A stretch of 64,000 nt of DNA from Archangium gephyra (lineage in GTDB: Bacteria > Myxococcota > Myxococcia > Myxococcales > Myxococcaceae), in NCBI RefSeq assembly GCF_001027285.1, contig NZ_CP011509.1:5232501-5296500 (forward strand), in the 5' to 3' direction. Below the pieces are notes generated by a model. That model was not told the origin of the DNA. It did not search any database and was given only the letters and a program-made list of their open reading frames with translations. A program made the position numbers and the translations under genes. Of the stretch, positions 34,444 through 43,700 are shown one piece after another; positions within the stretch are counted from its first letter, which is position 1; the number at the start of each line of letters is the position of its first letter.

Positions 34444-35703
34444 TCACGCCGCGCGAGAGGCGGAGCCGGACAGGCGCGCGAGGCAGCGGTAGACGGCGTC
34501 GCGCAGGGCGCGGGCGCGCGGATCGCTCATGAGGTGCAGGCCCGAGCGGTTCATCACGTAGCCGAAGCCGAGCTGGGCGTCCGGATCGGCGAAGCCCAGG
34601 GAGCCTCCCGCGCCCGAAGTACCGAAGGCGCGCGGGTTGGGGCCGAAGTCGAGCGTGGGGCAGGGGCGGGTGTAGCCGAGCGAGAAGGTGGTGTGCGCCT
34701 TGAGCACCACGTCGTAGGTGCCCCGGGTGGGGAGGACGGGCGGGGCGGTGAGGGCCGCGAGCGTTGCGGGCGTGAGGCCCAACTCGTGGCCGCCCGTGGC
34801 GAGCGAGCCGTAGGCCCGGGCGACGGCGCGCGCCTGTCCGATGCCACCCGCGGCGGGCAGCTCGAGAGGACGGTACTCGGGCGTGTCGAAGTCGGAGAGC
34901 CTGCGCGAGCGGGGGTTGCCGAGGGCACGCGCGGTGAGCGAGCGCGGCCACAAGAAGGCCAACATCATCCTCGTGGGCAGCGAGTGCTCGTGGAAGAGCA
35001 CCTGGAGGCTGGGGATGGCCTGGAGGCGGGCCACGCGCGAGTCGGGCACGTCCCGGGGCAGGCCGATGTGGAAGTGGAGGCCGAGCGGGGCGGCGACCTC
35101 CTCCTGGAAGAAGCGGCCGAGGCTGCGGTGCCGGGGATCGACGCGGCGGATGAGCTCGCCGAGGTACCAGCCGATGGTGAAGCTGTGGTAGCCGTGGCGC
35201 GTGCCGGGCTCCCACGCGGGAGCCTGCCGGGCGAGCACCTTCGCCAGGTAGTCGAGGTCGGCGAGCTTCACCGGCTCCATCGCTTCATCGAGCGCGGGCA
35301 GGCCGGCCTGGTGCGCGAGGAGCTGGCGCACGGTGATGCGGGACTTGCCGGCCTGGGCGAACTCGGGCCAGTAGGAGGCGACGGGCGCGTCGTAGTCGAG
35401 CCAGCCTCGCGAGTGGGCCACGGCGGCGGTGATGGCGGCCATGCCCTTGGTGGTGGAGAAGACGAGGGCACAGGTGTCCTCCTCCCAGGGCTCGCGGGTG
35501 CTGGCGTCCTTCCAGCCGCCCCAGAGGTCCACCACCTTCTGGCCGCGGAGGTAGACAGCACAGGAGGCACCCAGCTCCCCACGCTCGGTGAAGTTGCGGC
35601 GGAGCTCCTCGCGGACCTCCTCGAAGCCGGGGCCGACGGTGCCGTGGAGGACGACGTCCGCTCCGGGACCACCGGCGTAGGGGGACTTGCGCGGGGCGCT
35701 CAT
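34444..35703 (-). CDS. serine hydrolase of the class C beta-lactamase/esterase family
   Basis: The 419-residue protein has the SxxK motif STTK (Ser83, Lys86) and the second-motif tyrosine in HGYHSFTIGWYLGELI, the layout of EstB-like esterases. There is no signal peptide. Substrates in this family range from esters to D-amino-acid peptides, and none is indicated here. ATG 35703 follows GAGGTCC. Confidence 0.9.
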   Translation of the reverse strand: MSAPRKSPYAGGPGADVVLHGTVGPGFEEVREELRRNFTERGELGASCAVYLRGQKVVDLWGGWKDASTREPWEEDTCALVFSTTKGMAAITAAVAHSRGWLDYDAPVASYWPEFAQAGKSRITVRQLLAHQAGLPALDEAMEPVKLADLDYLAKVLARQAPAWEPGTRHGYHSFTIGWYLGELIRRVDPRHRSLGRFFQEEVAAPLGLHFHIGLPRDVPDSRVARLQAIPSLQVLFHEHSLPTRMMLAFLWPRSLTARALGNPRSRRLSDFDTPEYRPLELPAAGGIGQARAVARAYGSLATGGHELGLTPATLAALTAPPVLPTRGTYDVVLKAHTTFSLGYTRPCPTLDFGPNPRAFGTSGAGGSLGFADPDAQLGFGYVMNRSGLHLMSDPRARALRDAVYRCLARLSGSASRAA

Positions 35704-35764
35704 GCTGGGGACCTCGAGGTGATGACGGGCTCGACGCAAGCAGTAGAGGGCGGGCGGGGGCGCG

Positions 35765-37138
35765 TCAAGGTGCCCGGAGTGGGCGCACCTGGACGCCACG
35801 CCGCCAGACCGCGTGGATGTCACGGGTGTTGCGGATGTCCTGGACGGGATCGGAGTCCAGGACCACCAGATCCGCCACCATGCCCGGCGCGATGGCCCCC
35901 TGGGACTTCAAGCCCAACAGCTCGGCCGAGTCGCGCGTCGCGGCGCGCAGGGCCCGCGCGGGTGTCAGGCCGGCCTGGGTCATCAACTCGAGCTCGCGGT
36001 GCTCGGCGAAGCCGGGAATGCGCTGCGGCAGCGCTCCCGAGTCCGTGCCGAAGCCGATCTTCACACCCGCCTGGTGCAGGGCGCGGAGGTTCTGGAGATT
36101 GATCGCCACCGCCTTTCGCGCTTTCGCCGCGCCCTCGCTGGCGAGGGTCTCGCGCTGCCACTGGGGATCATCGAAGCGACGTTGCAGGGCCGGGTCCACC
36201 GCGGCACGGAAGAAGGGTTCGTCCATCCAGGCGGGGTGCTCGGCGTAGAGGTAGTTCGCCTCGTCCAGGTTGACGGTGGGGATGTACCAGACGCCGCGTG
36301 TCTTCATGGCCTGGATGAAGGCGTCATCCACTGGCTGGTCCCGTACCCCGTGGGCAAGCACGTCGATCCCCGCCTCGACCACTGCCTTGGCGTCTTCCAG
36401 ATCGTGGATGTGCGCGGCGGCCCGGAGGCCATGACGGTGGGCCTCGTCGATCGCCGCGCGGTAGACCTCGGGGCGCAGCTTGGGTACTCCGCCCTTCATG
36501 CTGTCGACCCACAGCTTCACCATGTCGACGCCTTGCCCGGCCATGTCGCGCACGGCCTCGCGCGCGGCCTCGGGCGTCTCGGGGCGCACGACCTGGTCGT
36601 CCTCGAGGTTCATGCCTCGCGCCGGGGGCAGGCCCATCGGAGCGCCGAGGCCAGGCCCGGCGCCCAGGAGGTCCGCGCCCGTGGTGTGCCCTTTCAGCTC
36701 CCGCCGCAGGGTGTAGAACAGGGGCGGGTTCAGCCCCAGCGAGTTGACGGTCATCACCCCGTAGTCGAGGTAGCGGGCCAGCTGCCGGGTGATGTTCTCG
36801 CGGGTGTAGAAGCGCCGCCCCGTCTCCACACCCGAGACGATACCGACGTGCGCATGCGCCAGGATCAACCCTGGGATGAGCGTCTTGCCAGAGTAGTCGA
36901 CCACCTGAGCGCCGGCCGGAACCTGAAGCGAGCCACGAGGCCCCACGGCACGGATGCGTTCGCCCTCGAGCACCACCGTTGCCGGGCCAGTGGTGGCTTC
37001 GCCATCGAAGACACGAGCGCCCTCCAGGACGACCACGGGTGGAGCTGCGGCTGGAGTGGGCGCATGGGCACAGCCCTGTGCGGCGTGGAAGACGAGCACC
37101 GCGAGCGCACCTACCCGGGCGGAGAAGCGACGAGCCAT
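35765..37138 (-). CDS. amidohydrolase-family exported hydrolase
   Basis: The 457-residue protein has a signal-like N-terminus (VGALAVLVFHAAQG, then a Cys that could be lipidated although the lipobox is not canonical). Metal ligands are visible: HxH at His95 and His97 (LAHAHVG), later His residues in AAHIHD and VLAHGV, and Asp366 in GTDSG. KLWVD could hold the carboxylated lysine. The likely activity is a prolidase- or imidazolonepropionase-like hydrolysis. ATG 37138 follows AGGAGG. Confidence 0.9.
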   Translation of the reverse strand: MARRFSARVGALAVLVFHAAQGCAHAPTPAAAPPVVVLEGARVFDGEATTGPATVVLEGERIRAVGPRGSLQVPAGAQVVDYSGKTLIPGLILAHAHVGIVSGVETGRRFYTRENITRQLARYLDYGVMTVNSLGLNPPLFYTLRRELKGHTTGADLLGAGPGLGAPMGLPPARGMNLEDDQVVRPETPEAAREAVRDMAGQGVDMVKLWVDSMKGGVPKLRPEVYRAAIDEAHRHGLRAAAHIHDLEDAKAVVEAGIDVLAHGVRDQPVDDAFIQAMKTRGVWYIPTVNLDEANYLYAEHPAWMDEPFFRAAVDPALQRRFDDPQWQRETLASEGAAKARKAVAINLQNLRALHQAGVKIGFGTDSGALPQRIPGFAEHRELELMTQAGLTPARALRAATRDSAELLGLKSQGAIAPGMVADLVVLDSDPVQDIRNTRDIHAVWRRGVQVRPLRAP

Positions 37139-37312
37139 GGAAGCAACCTCCTGGTCAAACGATGTGGCCAGGATGCCCGCTTCGCGCCAGGGCGGCACTA
37201 TCTGGACGCACGGGGACTGGCAGGCCGAGGTCACCCATCACATCGGATGGCGCGTGGAGGCCGTGTCACGGACTCGCCTTGCCCGCCCGGCTCCCCGAGA
37301 ATGGGGGGGCGT

Positions 37313-38983
37313 ATGTCCCAGCCCCACCGTTCAGACACCCTGGCCCCGGTCGGCACCCAACTGCTCGCCGAGCACCTGGGGGCCGATGTCGCCGCCCGGG
37401 AAGCCTCCGTGACCGGGTTCAACAGTGGGGTGGCCTCCTTCTTCCTCCTGTGCGCGGTGGGACTGGGCCCGATGCTTGGATGGCCCCGGGCCTTCGCCGT
37501 CATCGGCAGCTGCGCGATCTACGCCCTGTATTTCGGGTGGCTGTCCCGGGTGATCCGGCGCGGGTGGTTCCACCCCGCCATCTGCTGGTTCAACGTCTGT
37601 CTGGAGACCGGCGCCGGCGTGTGGCTCTTCGCCTACGACATCCTCTTCGCGGATGCCGGGCAGGCCCTGTCCAATCCCGCCGCCGTGCTCTGGAGCACGC
37701 TCATCGTGCTCGCGGCGCTCCGCTCCAAGCGCCTGGCGCTCTTCGCGGGCTGTCTCGTGGCCGCCGAGATGTTGCTGCTCTACTACTTCGTGGCACTGCC
37801 CCGGCTGCCCTTGCCCGTGCCGGTGATGTTCTCACCGCCGCTGATGGTGCAGCGCGCCGTCTACTACTTCATCACGGGCGGTATGGCGGCGATGGTGGCC
37901 GGCCACATCACGCGCAAGGCCGAGGAGGCGCTGCACGCCATCCGCGCGAAGGATCTGCTGGGCAAGTACTTCCTCCACGAGCGGCTGGGCGTGGGAGGCA
38001 TGGCCGAGGTGTTCCGCGCCACCTACAGCCCGGAGGGCGGCTTCGAGAAGGTGGTGGCCATCAAGCGCATCCTCCCGGCCTACGCCGAGGACGAGGACTT
38101 CGTCACGCTCTTCCGGCGCGAGGCGGAGCTGGGCTCGCTGCTCAACCATCCCAACATCATCCAGGTGCTGGACGTGGGCCGCTTCAAGGACACGTACTTC
38201 ATGGCCATGGAGCACATCGAGGGCGTGTCCCTGCGAGAGCTGCTCAAGAGCCACGGGCCCCTGCCACCCGAGGTGGTGGCGTACATCGGGGCGGAGCTGG
38301 GCGAGGCACTCGACTACGTGCACCGGCGCACCTCGATCAACGGCGTGCCGCTGCGGCTCGTGCACCGGGATGTGAATCCTCCCAACATCCTCCTGTCGCG
38401 CATTGGCGAGGTGAAGCTGGGGGATTTCGGGGTGGCGCGGGCGGGCATCCACGTGCGCCTCACCCAGGCGGACCGGGTGCGCGGCAAGCTGGGTTACCTG
38501 TCGCCGGAACAGGCCCGGGGCGAGTCCTTCGATGGGCGCGCGGATCTCTTCGCGCTCGGGGCCACGCTGCACGAGGCCCTCACGGGACTGCCTCTGTTCA
38601 AGGGCGGGGAAGACATCTCCGAGCGCCTGAAGCCCACGCCTCCCCCGTCACTCCTGCCGCCCTCGGCCTTCCGCCCGGATGTGCCTGCCGCGCTGGATGC
38701 CGCCATCATGGACCTGCTCCAGTGGCGGCTCGAGGAGCGCACCCCGAGAGGGCAGCGGCTGCGGGATCAGCTCTGCGCGCTGACGGGAGCGCACGCGCCC
38801 TATCCCCATGGTCAGCAGGCGCTGGCCCGGCTCATCCAGGAGACGCTGGTGCTCAAGGTGACGGGCACCCCGGAGCCCTCACACTCCATGAACGAGGAGG
38901 AGCCCACGGCCGTGGTGGAGATGGACAAGAGCCTGGTGGAGCCGCCGGGAAAGCGCGCCGGACAGGGCGGCAGCAACGAGTGA
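37313..38983 (+). CDS. membrane-anchored Ser/Thr protein kinase with six N-terminal membrane helices
   Basis: The 556-residue protein reverses the usual order. About six membrane helices (residues about 36-205) come first, then a cytoplasmic Hanks-type kinase: Lys251 in VAIKRIL, HRD at 351-353, DFG from Asp371, and LSPEQARGESFDG. A charged tail follows. The helix block may sense a membrane or ligand signal. The start is ATG 37313 after a G-rich stretch. The gene is divergent from the amidohydrolase and ends 21 bp before a convergent gene. Confidence 0.93.
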   Translation: MSQPHRSDTLAPVGTQLLAEHLGADVAAREASVTGFNSGVASFFLLCAVGLGPMLGWPRAFAVIGSCAIYALYFGWLSRVIRRGWFHPAICWFNVCLETGAGVWLFAYDILFADAGQALSNPAAVLWSTLIVLAALRSKRLALFAGCLVAAEMLLLYYFVALPRLPLPVPVMFSPPLMVQRAVYYFITGGMAAMVAGHITRKAEEALHAIRAKDLLGKYFLHERLGVGGMAEVFRATYSPEGGFEKVVAIKRILPAYAEDEDFVTLFRREAELGSLLNHPNIIQVLDVGRFKDTYFMAMEHIEGVSLRELLKSHGPLPPEVVAYIGAELGEALDYVHRRTSINGVPLRLVHRDVNPPNILLSRIGEVKLGDFGVARAGIHVRLTQADRVRGKLGYLSPEQARGESFDGRADLFALGATLHEALTGLPLFKGGEDISERLKPTPPPSLLPPSAFRPDVPAALDAAIMDLLQWRLEERTPRGQRLRDQLCALTGAHAPYPHGQQALARLIQETLVLKVTGTPEPSHSMNEEEPTAVVEMDKSLVEPPGKRAGQGGSNE

Positions 38984-39004
38984 GTCCGCGAAGGGGTGCC
39001 GTTG

Positions 39005-39808
39005 TCAGGGAGCCGGGAGGGGCGCGGGCTTCTCTCCGCCCGCCGCCGCGACGAGCCCTTCCTCCGCTCGGGCGAACACGTCCTTCGCGAGCCGCTCGCT
39101 GAAACCGACCAGGAAGCACACCGCCATGTAGAGGTACTGCTCCGATTCCGGATTCGGCGGTTGGAGGGGCAGCAGCCCGGATTTCATCAGCGCGAAGCAG
39201 AAGAGCGCGCTGTACAGGCCGATCACCGGCTTGAAGAACCCCAACATCACCATGGAGGTACGGCTGGCGCCCCGCAGCTTCTCGAGCTCCGAGAGCCGCA
39301 TGAGGATGCTCACCACCCCGCCCATGGCGCCGCACAGCCCCACCAGCAACAGCGTGCGGACGGGGAGTCCCAGCAGCTGGGTGTTGTCATTGGTGAGCAC
39401 CGAGTGGATGAAGGCGGCCGAGCCGTGTGAGACGAGCAGCAGCAACCCCAGTCCGAGCACCACCTGGATGGCGGGAGAGCTCGACCGCAGGAGGGGGAGC
39501 GGACGCAGGGGGTAGAGCTGGTCCGCGAGTGCGGCGGCGGTGCGCAGGCGGATGCCCCGCACGAACGCGAGGTTGGGCTGCTCCGAGGACAGCAGGGCCG
39601 TGAGGCCCAGGTCGATGGACTGGACGGCGGTGGGGCCGAGCACCGGTGCGGCCTTCTCGCGCAGCGCCAGGAGTCTGGCGAGCTCTTGCTGGACGTCCTT
39701 GCCGAGCGGCTGCGAGAGCTTCTGGCGGAGCAGCTCCACCGGCAGCGCCTCGACCGGAGCGGGAGCGGGCTCGGCCGGTGTCAGCTCCACGGGCTCGGGG
39801 CTCTTCAC
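39005..39808 (-). CDS. four-helix membrane protein coupled to the muramidase gene
   Basis: The 267-residue protein has a Pro/Glu-rich N-terminus and a helical cytoplasmic-looking part. Four membrane helices follow at about 113-135, 150-171, 186-208 and 224-240. The last helix contains VGFSERLAKDVF, which I remember as recurring in several unnamed bacterial membrane proteins, but I cannot name the family. GTG 39808 overlaps the muramidase stop (GTGA), giving translational coupling; GTG 39811 is also possible. Partnership with the muramidase is inferred from this coupling. Confidence 0.75.
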   Translation of the reverse strand: MKSPEPVELTPAEPAPAPVEALPVELLRQKLSQPLGKDVQQELARLLALREKAAPVLGPTAVQSIDLGLTALLSSEQPNLAFVRGIRLRTAAALADQLYPLRPLPLLRSSSPAIQVVLGLGLLLLVSHGSAAFIHSVLTNDNTQLLGLPVRTLLLVGLCGAMGGVVSILMRLSELEKLRGASRTSMVMLGFFKPVIGLYSALFCFALMKSGLLPLQPPNPESEQYLYMAVCFLVGFSERLAKDVFARAEEGLVAAAGGEKPAPLPAP

Positions 39809-40698
39809 CACCAGGGGGTAGGGGGACGCGGGGCCAGCGTCACGATCGGCGCGGGGGCCACGGAGACCTGCCGCGCGGGGAGCACCGTGGCCGGTACCGT
39901 GACCGGCGGTGGGTTAGCGAGCTGCCGCAGGGCCTCGAGCGTGGCCGGGTCGAAGCCCGAGGTGAGGGGCAGGTGATGCTCACCCTGGAACCGGTTCAGG
40001 GCCGTCTTCGTGTGCGCGCCGAACGCGCCATCCACGGTGCCCGGCTCGAAGCCCAGGAACGTGAGCAGGAGCTGGCCCTCGCGCACGCTCAAGTCCGGCA
40101 GGGTGTGGGTGGACAAGCGCTGGAAGGCCGCGGCCAGCTTCTTGTCGTACTCGTTCTTCGCATAGCCCGAGCCGTTGTACCCACGGGCGAACGCGGCCCA
40201 GTCGTGGGTGCGCAGGGCCTCGTCCAGGCCGTGGTGCTGGATGAACGTCGCCATGGCCGCGAGCTGCTCGTCCTCGGAAGCCATCATCCGGCTGACGAAC
40301 TGTTGGACGGAGCCGTAGCCCAGGTCCTGGGCGTGGTAGCCCATCACCTGGCCGAGACCCCACGAGGCGCTCTCCATCGCGGCCTGCTCGTCGAGTGCCA
40401 TGGCCCGCTCGAGCCTCGGGTACTCCGCCGGGCCGCTGGCATAGCCCCCGGCCTTGGAGTTGCTGAGGTCGGGGGCCTGCGCGTCGAAGCGGCCCTGCGT
40501 CCTGCGGCTGAAGACGTGACGCTCGAAGAGGATGGCGGGCCGGCGGTCCGCGAAGTACCCACAGCCCCGGGTCTCTATCTGGAGCACCGCCCAGATTTCA
40601 GCGGGGTGCACGGACAGCTTGTCGGCGCAGGCCTGGACGCCCTGGGCCGTGAGCGGGGTGGCGGTTCCGGTGAATCGGGTCATGTCGTACTGTCCCAT
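39805..40698 (-). CDS. N-acetylmuramidase-like protein with peptidoglycan-binding domain, no signal peptide
   Basis: The 297-residue protein has a muramidase domain at about 14-192 (WAVLQIETRGCGYF with candidate catalytic Glu42, PAILFERHVFSRRT, ASWGLGQVMGYH), matching the phage-type N-acetylmuramidase (PF11860) layout. A peptidoglycan-binding-1 domain lies at about 205-262 (FLGFEPGTVDGAFGAHTKTALNRFQ). The C-terminus is Pro/Val-rich. No Sec signal is seen, so export would need a holin, a secretion system or lysis. ATG 40698 follows GAGGC. The gene overlaps that of the four-helix protein. Confidence 0.85.
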   Translation of the reverse strand: MGQYDMTRFTGTATPLTAQGVQACADKLSVHPAEIWAVLQIETRGCGYFADRRPAILFERHVFSRRTQGRFDAQAPDLSNSKAGGYASGPAEYPRLERAMALDEQAAMESASWGLGQVMGYHAQDLGYGSVQQFVSRMMASEDEQLAAMATFIQHHGLDEALRTHDWAAFARGYNGSGYAKNEYDKKLAAAFQRLSTHTLPDLSVREGQLLLTFLGFEPGTVDGAFGAHTKTALNRFQGEHHLPLTSGFDPATLEALRQLANPPPVTVPATVLPARQVSVAPAPIVTLAPRPPTPWW

Positions 40699-40792
40699 GG
40701 AGTGTTGCCTCTTTCCTCCATGGGACACGTGAGGGGGCGAATCGGGCAATGCCCTCCAGCGAGACTGGCTGGAGGGTAGGGAAGCGCTCCAC

Positions 40793-43700
40793 TCAGAAGA
40801 TCTTCTTGAATGCCTTCTTCGCCTTGTTAGCCGTCTTGTTGAGCTCCTTGCCCGCGCTCTTGGCGGCGCTCTCGACGGCCTTGCCCGTGTCCTTGGCGGC
40901 GCCCTCGACGGCCTTGCCCGTGTCCTTGGCGGCGCCCTCGATGGCCTTGCCAGCCTGGTTCACGCCCCTGCCGATGCTGTTGGCCAGGGCCTTGGCCTCC
41001 TGCGCGCTCTTGCCGTAGACGTCCCGGAACACCTTCTCCGTGTCGTCGACGCCATCCATGAAGCCCTTGCCGACGGCGTTCGCCCACTGATTGACGTCCT
41101 TGAACACGTCGCGCAGCGCGGCCTCCACCTTCTTGGCCATCTGTTCGGGCAGCTTCGCCAGCGCGTCCGCCTTCGCGTCCACCTTGAACTTCGCGATCTT
41201 GAAGTGCTGGCCGGCGAAGTCGAAGCTCGAGTCGAGCATGAGCTCGACCTCCTTGCCGAGCTCGAGCTCCAGCTCGGCCTCGAGGTCGGTGTTGATCTTC
41301 GCCTTGCCGAGCGGGCCGAGGTCGATGGTGCCAACGCCCACCTTGACCTTGCCACCCGCCTCGAGACCGCTCTTGCCGAAGCGCGCCTCCACGTCGAAGT
41401 CCACGCCGGGGAGCAGCTTTCCTTGCAGTTCGAACTCGATGCCCTTCGTCGTCACGCTGGCGTAGATGCTGCGCTTGAGCCCCAGCATCGTCAGGCTGCC
41501 GTTGATGTAGAAGTGCGGCGGCCGGAACTCCTGCACCGGGTTGGCCGGCTGGTTGAACGTGGAGATCGAAATCCTCGGACCGCCACCGCCCTGGGCGGCC
41601 GTGAGCGCGAACAGCTGCTCGTCCACCAGGACGATCTTGTCCATCTGCGCGTCGACGGAGAATCCCTTGCTCTGGGAGATCTCGATGGTGGCCGCGGCAT
41701 CGAACCCCGCGAACGAGATCGCGGCGTTGATGTAGTAGCCCTGCGGGTACTTGATGGTGCCAATCGCCGTGGGCTGGGGCGCGAAGTAGAACTGCGGAGC
41801 GATCTGGACCTGGATGCTGTCACCGCGCTTCGTCAGCTCGTAGTGCCGCATCGTGGACAAGTCGGTCAGGTGCCACGACGAGCCCTTCGCGTTCACCACC
41901 AGCGTGAGTTGCTGCGAGGACGAGGGGATGGCCACCTTCGCGGCGGCGAAGGCGGTGGCGACCTTGTCGAAGGCGAGGCCGTCCAGCTCGCTGGCGAGGC
42001 TGCCCGGGAGCGAGAACTCGCGCGTCCCCTTGATGGCGATGGTCTCGAGCACCTCGTCGAGGGGCGTCTTCAGACCCACCACGCCGAGGAGGGAGTCCGT
42101 CACGTCCTTGAGCGTCAGGCTGCTGATGGAGCCCGCCACCAGGCTGCGCGAGGGATCCGTCGAGTCGAAGAACACCGCCAGCGAGGACTGGAACTTCTTG
42201 ACGTCGATCGTGCAGGCGACGCCGAGGCTCGGGATGCCGGCCCAGTTGACGCCCACCTGCAGCGCGAGGTTCGACAGCTTGAACGGCCCGCAGTTGATGG
42301 CGGTGGAGCCCTTCACGGTGGCGGACAGGAGGGCGCCACCCGGGAGGAAGGCCGTCGTCACGTCGAAGTTCTGCGGCTGCCCCTGGATCTTCACGGCGAG
42401 CGAGCCGGTCAGGAAGAAGCTCGGCTTTCCGTTGTTCAGCTCGACGCCGAACCGGGACTGGAACGGGTTGCCCTGGATCTTGCTCTGCTGGCGGACGTAC
42501 AGCCGGAAGTCCTTCAGCGGATTGGCCCCGAGCACCACCGTGGCCGACTGCGTGCCCCCGAGCCCGAGCAGGCTCATCAGCAGCTTCTGCTCACGGCTGT
42601 TCGAGTCGAGCTTCCACTCGGCGAAGGCCATCAGCCCCGGAACCACGCCCGTGGCCTGAGCGGGCAGCGCGAGCTTCGCGCCCAGCTCCGGGCGGTTGAA
42701 CTGCGCCATGTCCGGGAAGGTGAAGCCCGCGTTCTCGAGCGAGGAGATCACCACCATCAGCTTCTCGAGCTTGAAGGTGTTCTCGAGCTCACGCAGCGCC
42801 GACAGTCCCGGCAGCTGGGAGATGCGGCCATTGCCGAGGCTCAGGCCCGCGGCGAAGCCCCAGCCCTTGCCGGGCACCTTGCTCACCTCGAACGCGAAGA
42901 GGCCGACATCCTTCACGCTGGCACCGACCTGGAAGGTGCCGTCGTTGCCGCGCTTCTGGATCAGCACCGACGCGTTGTCGAGGACCAGGTCGAACCCGTC
43001 CGGCATCGGCACCTTCACGTCGCACAGCTGATCGATCAGCTTCGTGAGGTTGACGCGCTCGAAGGTGCTGCGGATGACGACGTCACCTGGCAGGTCGTAG
43101 GCGATGTCGAGCTGGATGTCGTCGCCGAAGGCCATCTTTCCGGCGAACGAGCCCGAGAGCGGCGCACCGCTGCTGCACCGCAGGGCGAGCACCACGTCGC
43201 TGACGGTGAGCTTCTTGGGACCGATGGGGATGACCCACGGATCCGGCGCACCGGCGAGGAGCGCCATCATCTCGTACGAGCGTCCCGGCGCGACCGTCAC
43301 GCCCAGGCTGTCGACCGCCAGCGCCGAGGGCGGGGGAACGCCCGGCGCGTAGGTCTTCATCAGCTTGTCGAGCGGGAGGCTGATCTTCTCCTTCGTCGTG
43401 GCGCGTACGGTGAAGGAGTCATCGCTGCTCGCGTAGATGGACAGCGGGACCCCCTCGACCTCCAGCGTGCCGTACAGCGTGACCGACACCGAGGTCTTCT
43501 GGGCCGCCGGCCGGATGTTGAAGCGGCAGGCAATGTCCTTCACCTCGAGGTGATCGCCCCAGACCTTCCACTTCAGGTTCGGCAGGCCCACCGTGAACCA
43601 GGCCGACTCCATCGTGGGCGTGACGCCGGCCACCCCGACGTCCACCGCGACGTACATCAGCTCGAGCTTGTCGAGCGCGTCGACCGCCTTCTGGAGCTCC

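Noticed and set aside
35813-37312. In-frame extension of the six-TM kinase upstream of 37313
   Set aside because: It is antisense to the amidohydrolase, whose metal-binding residues and signal peptide are clear. A start at 37313 fits.
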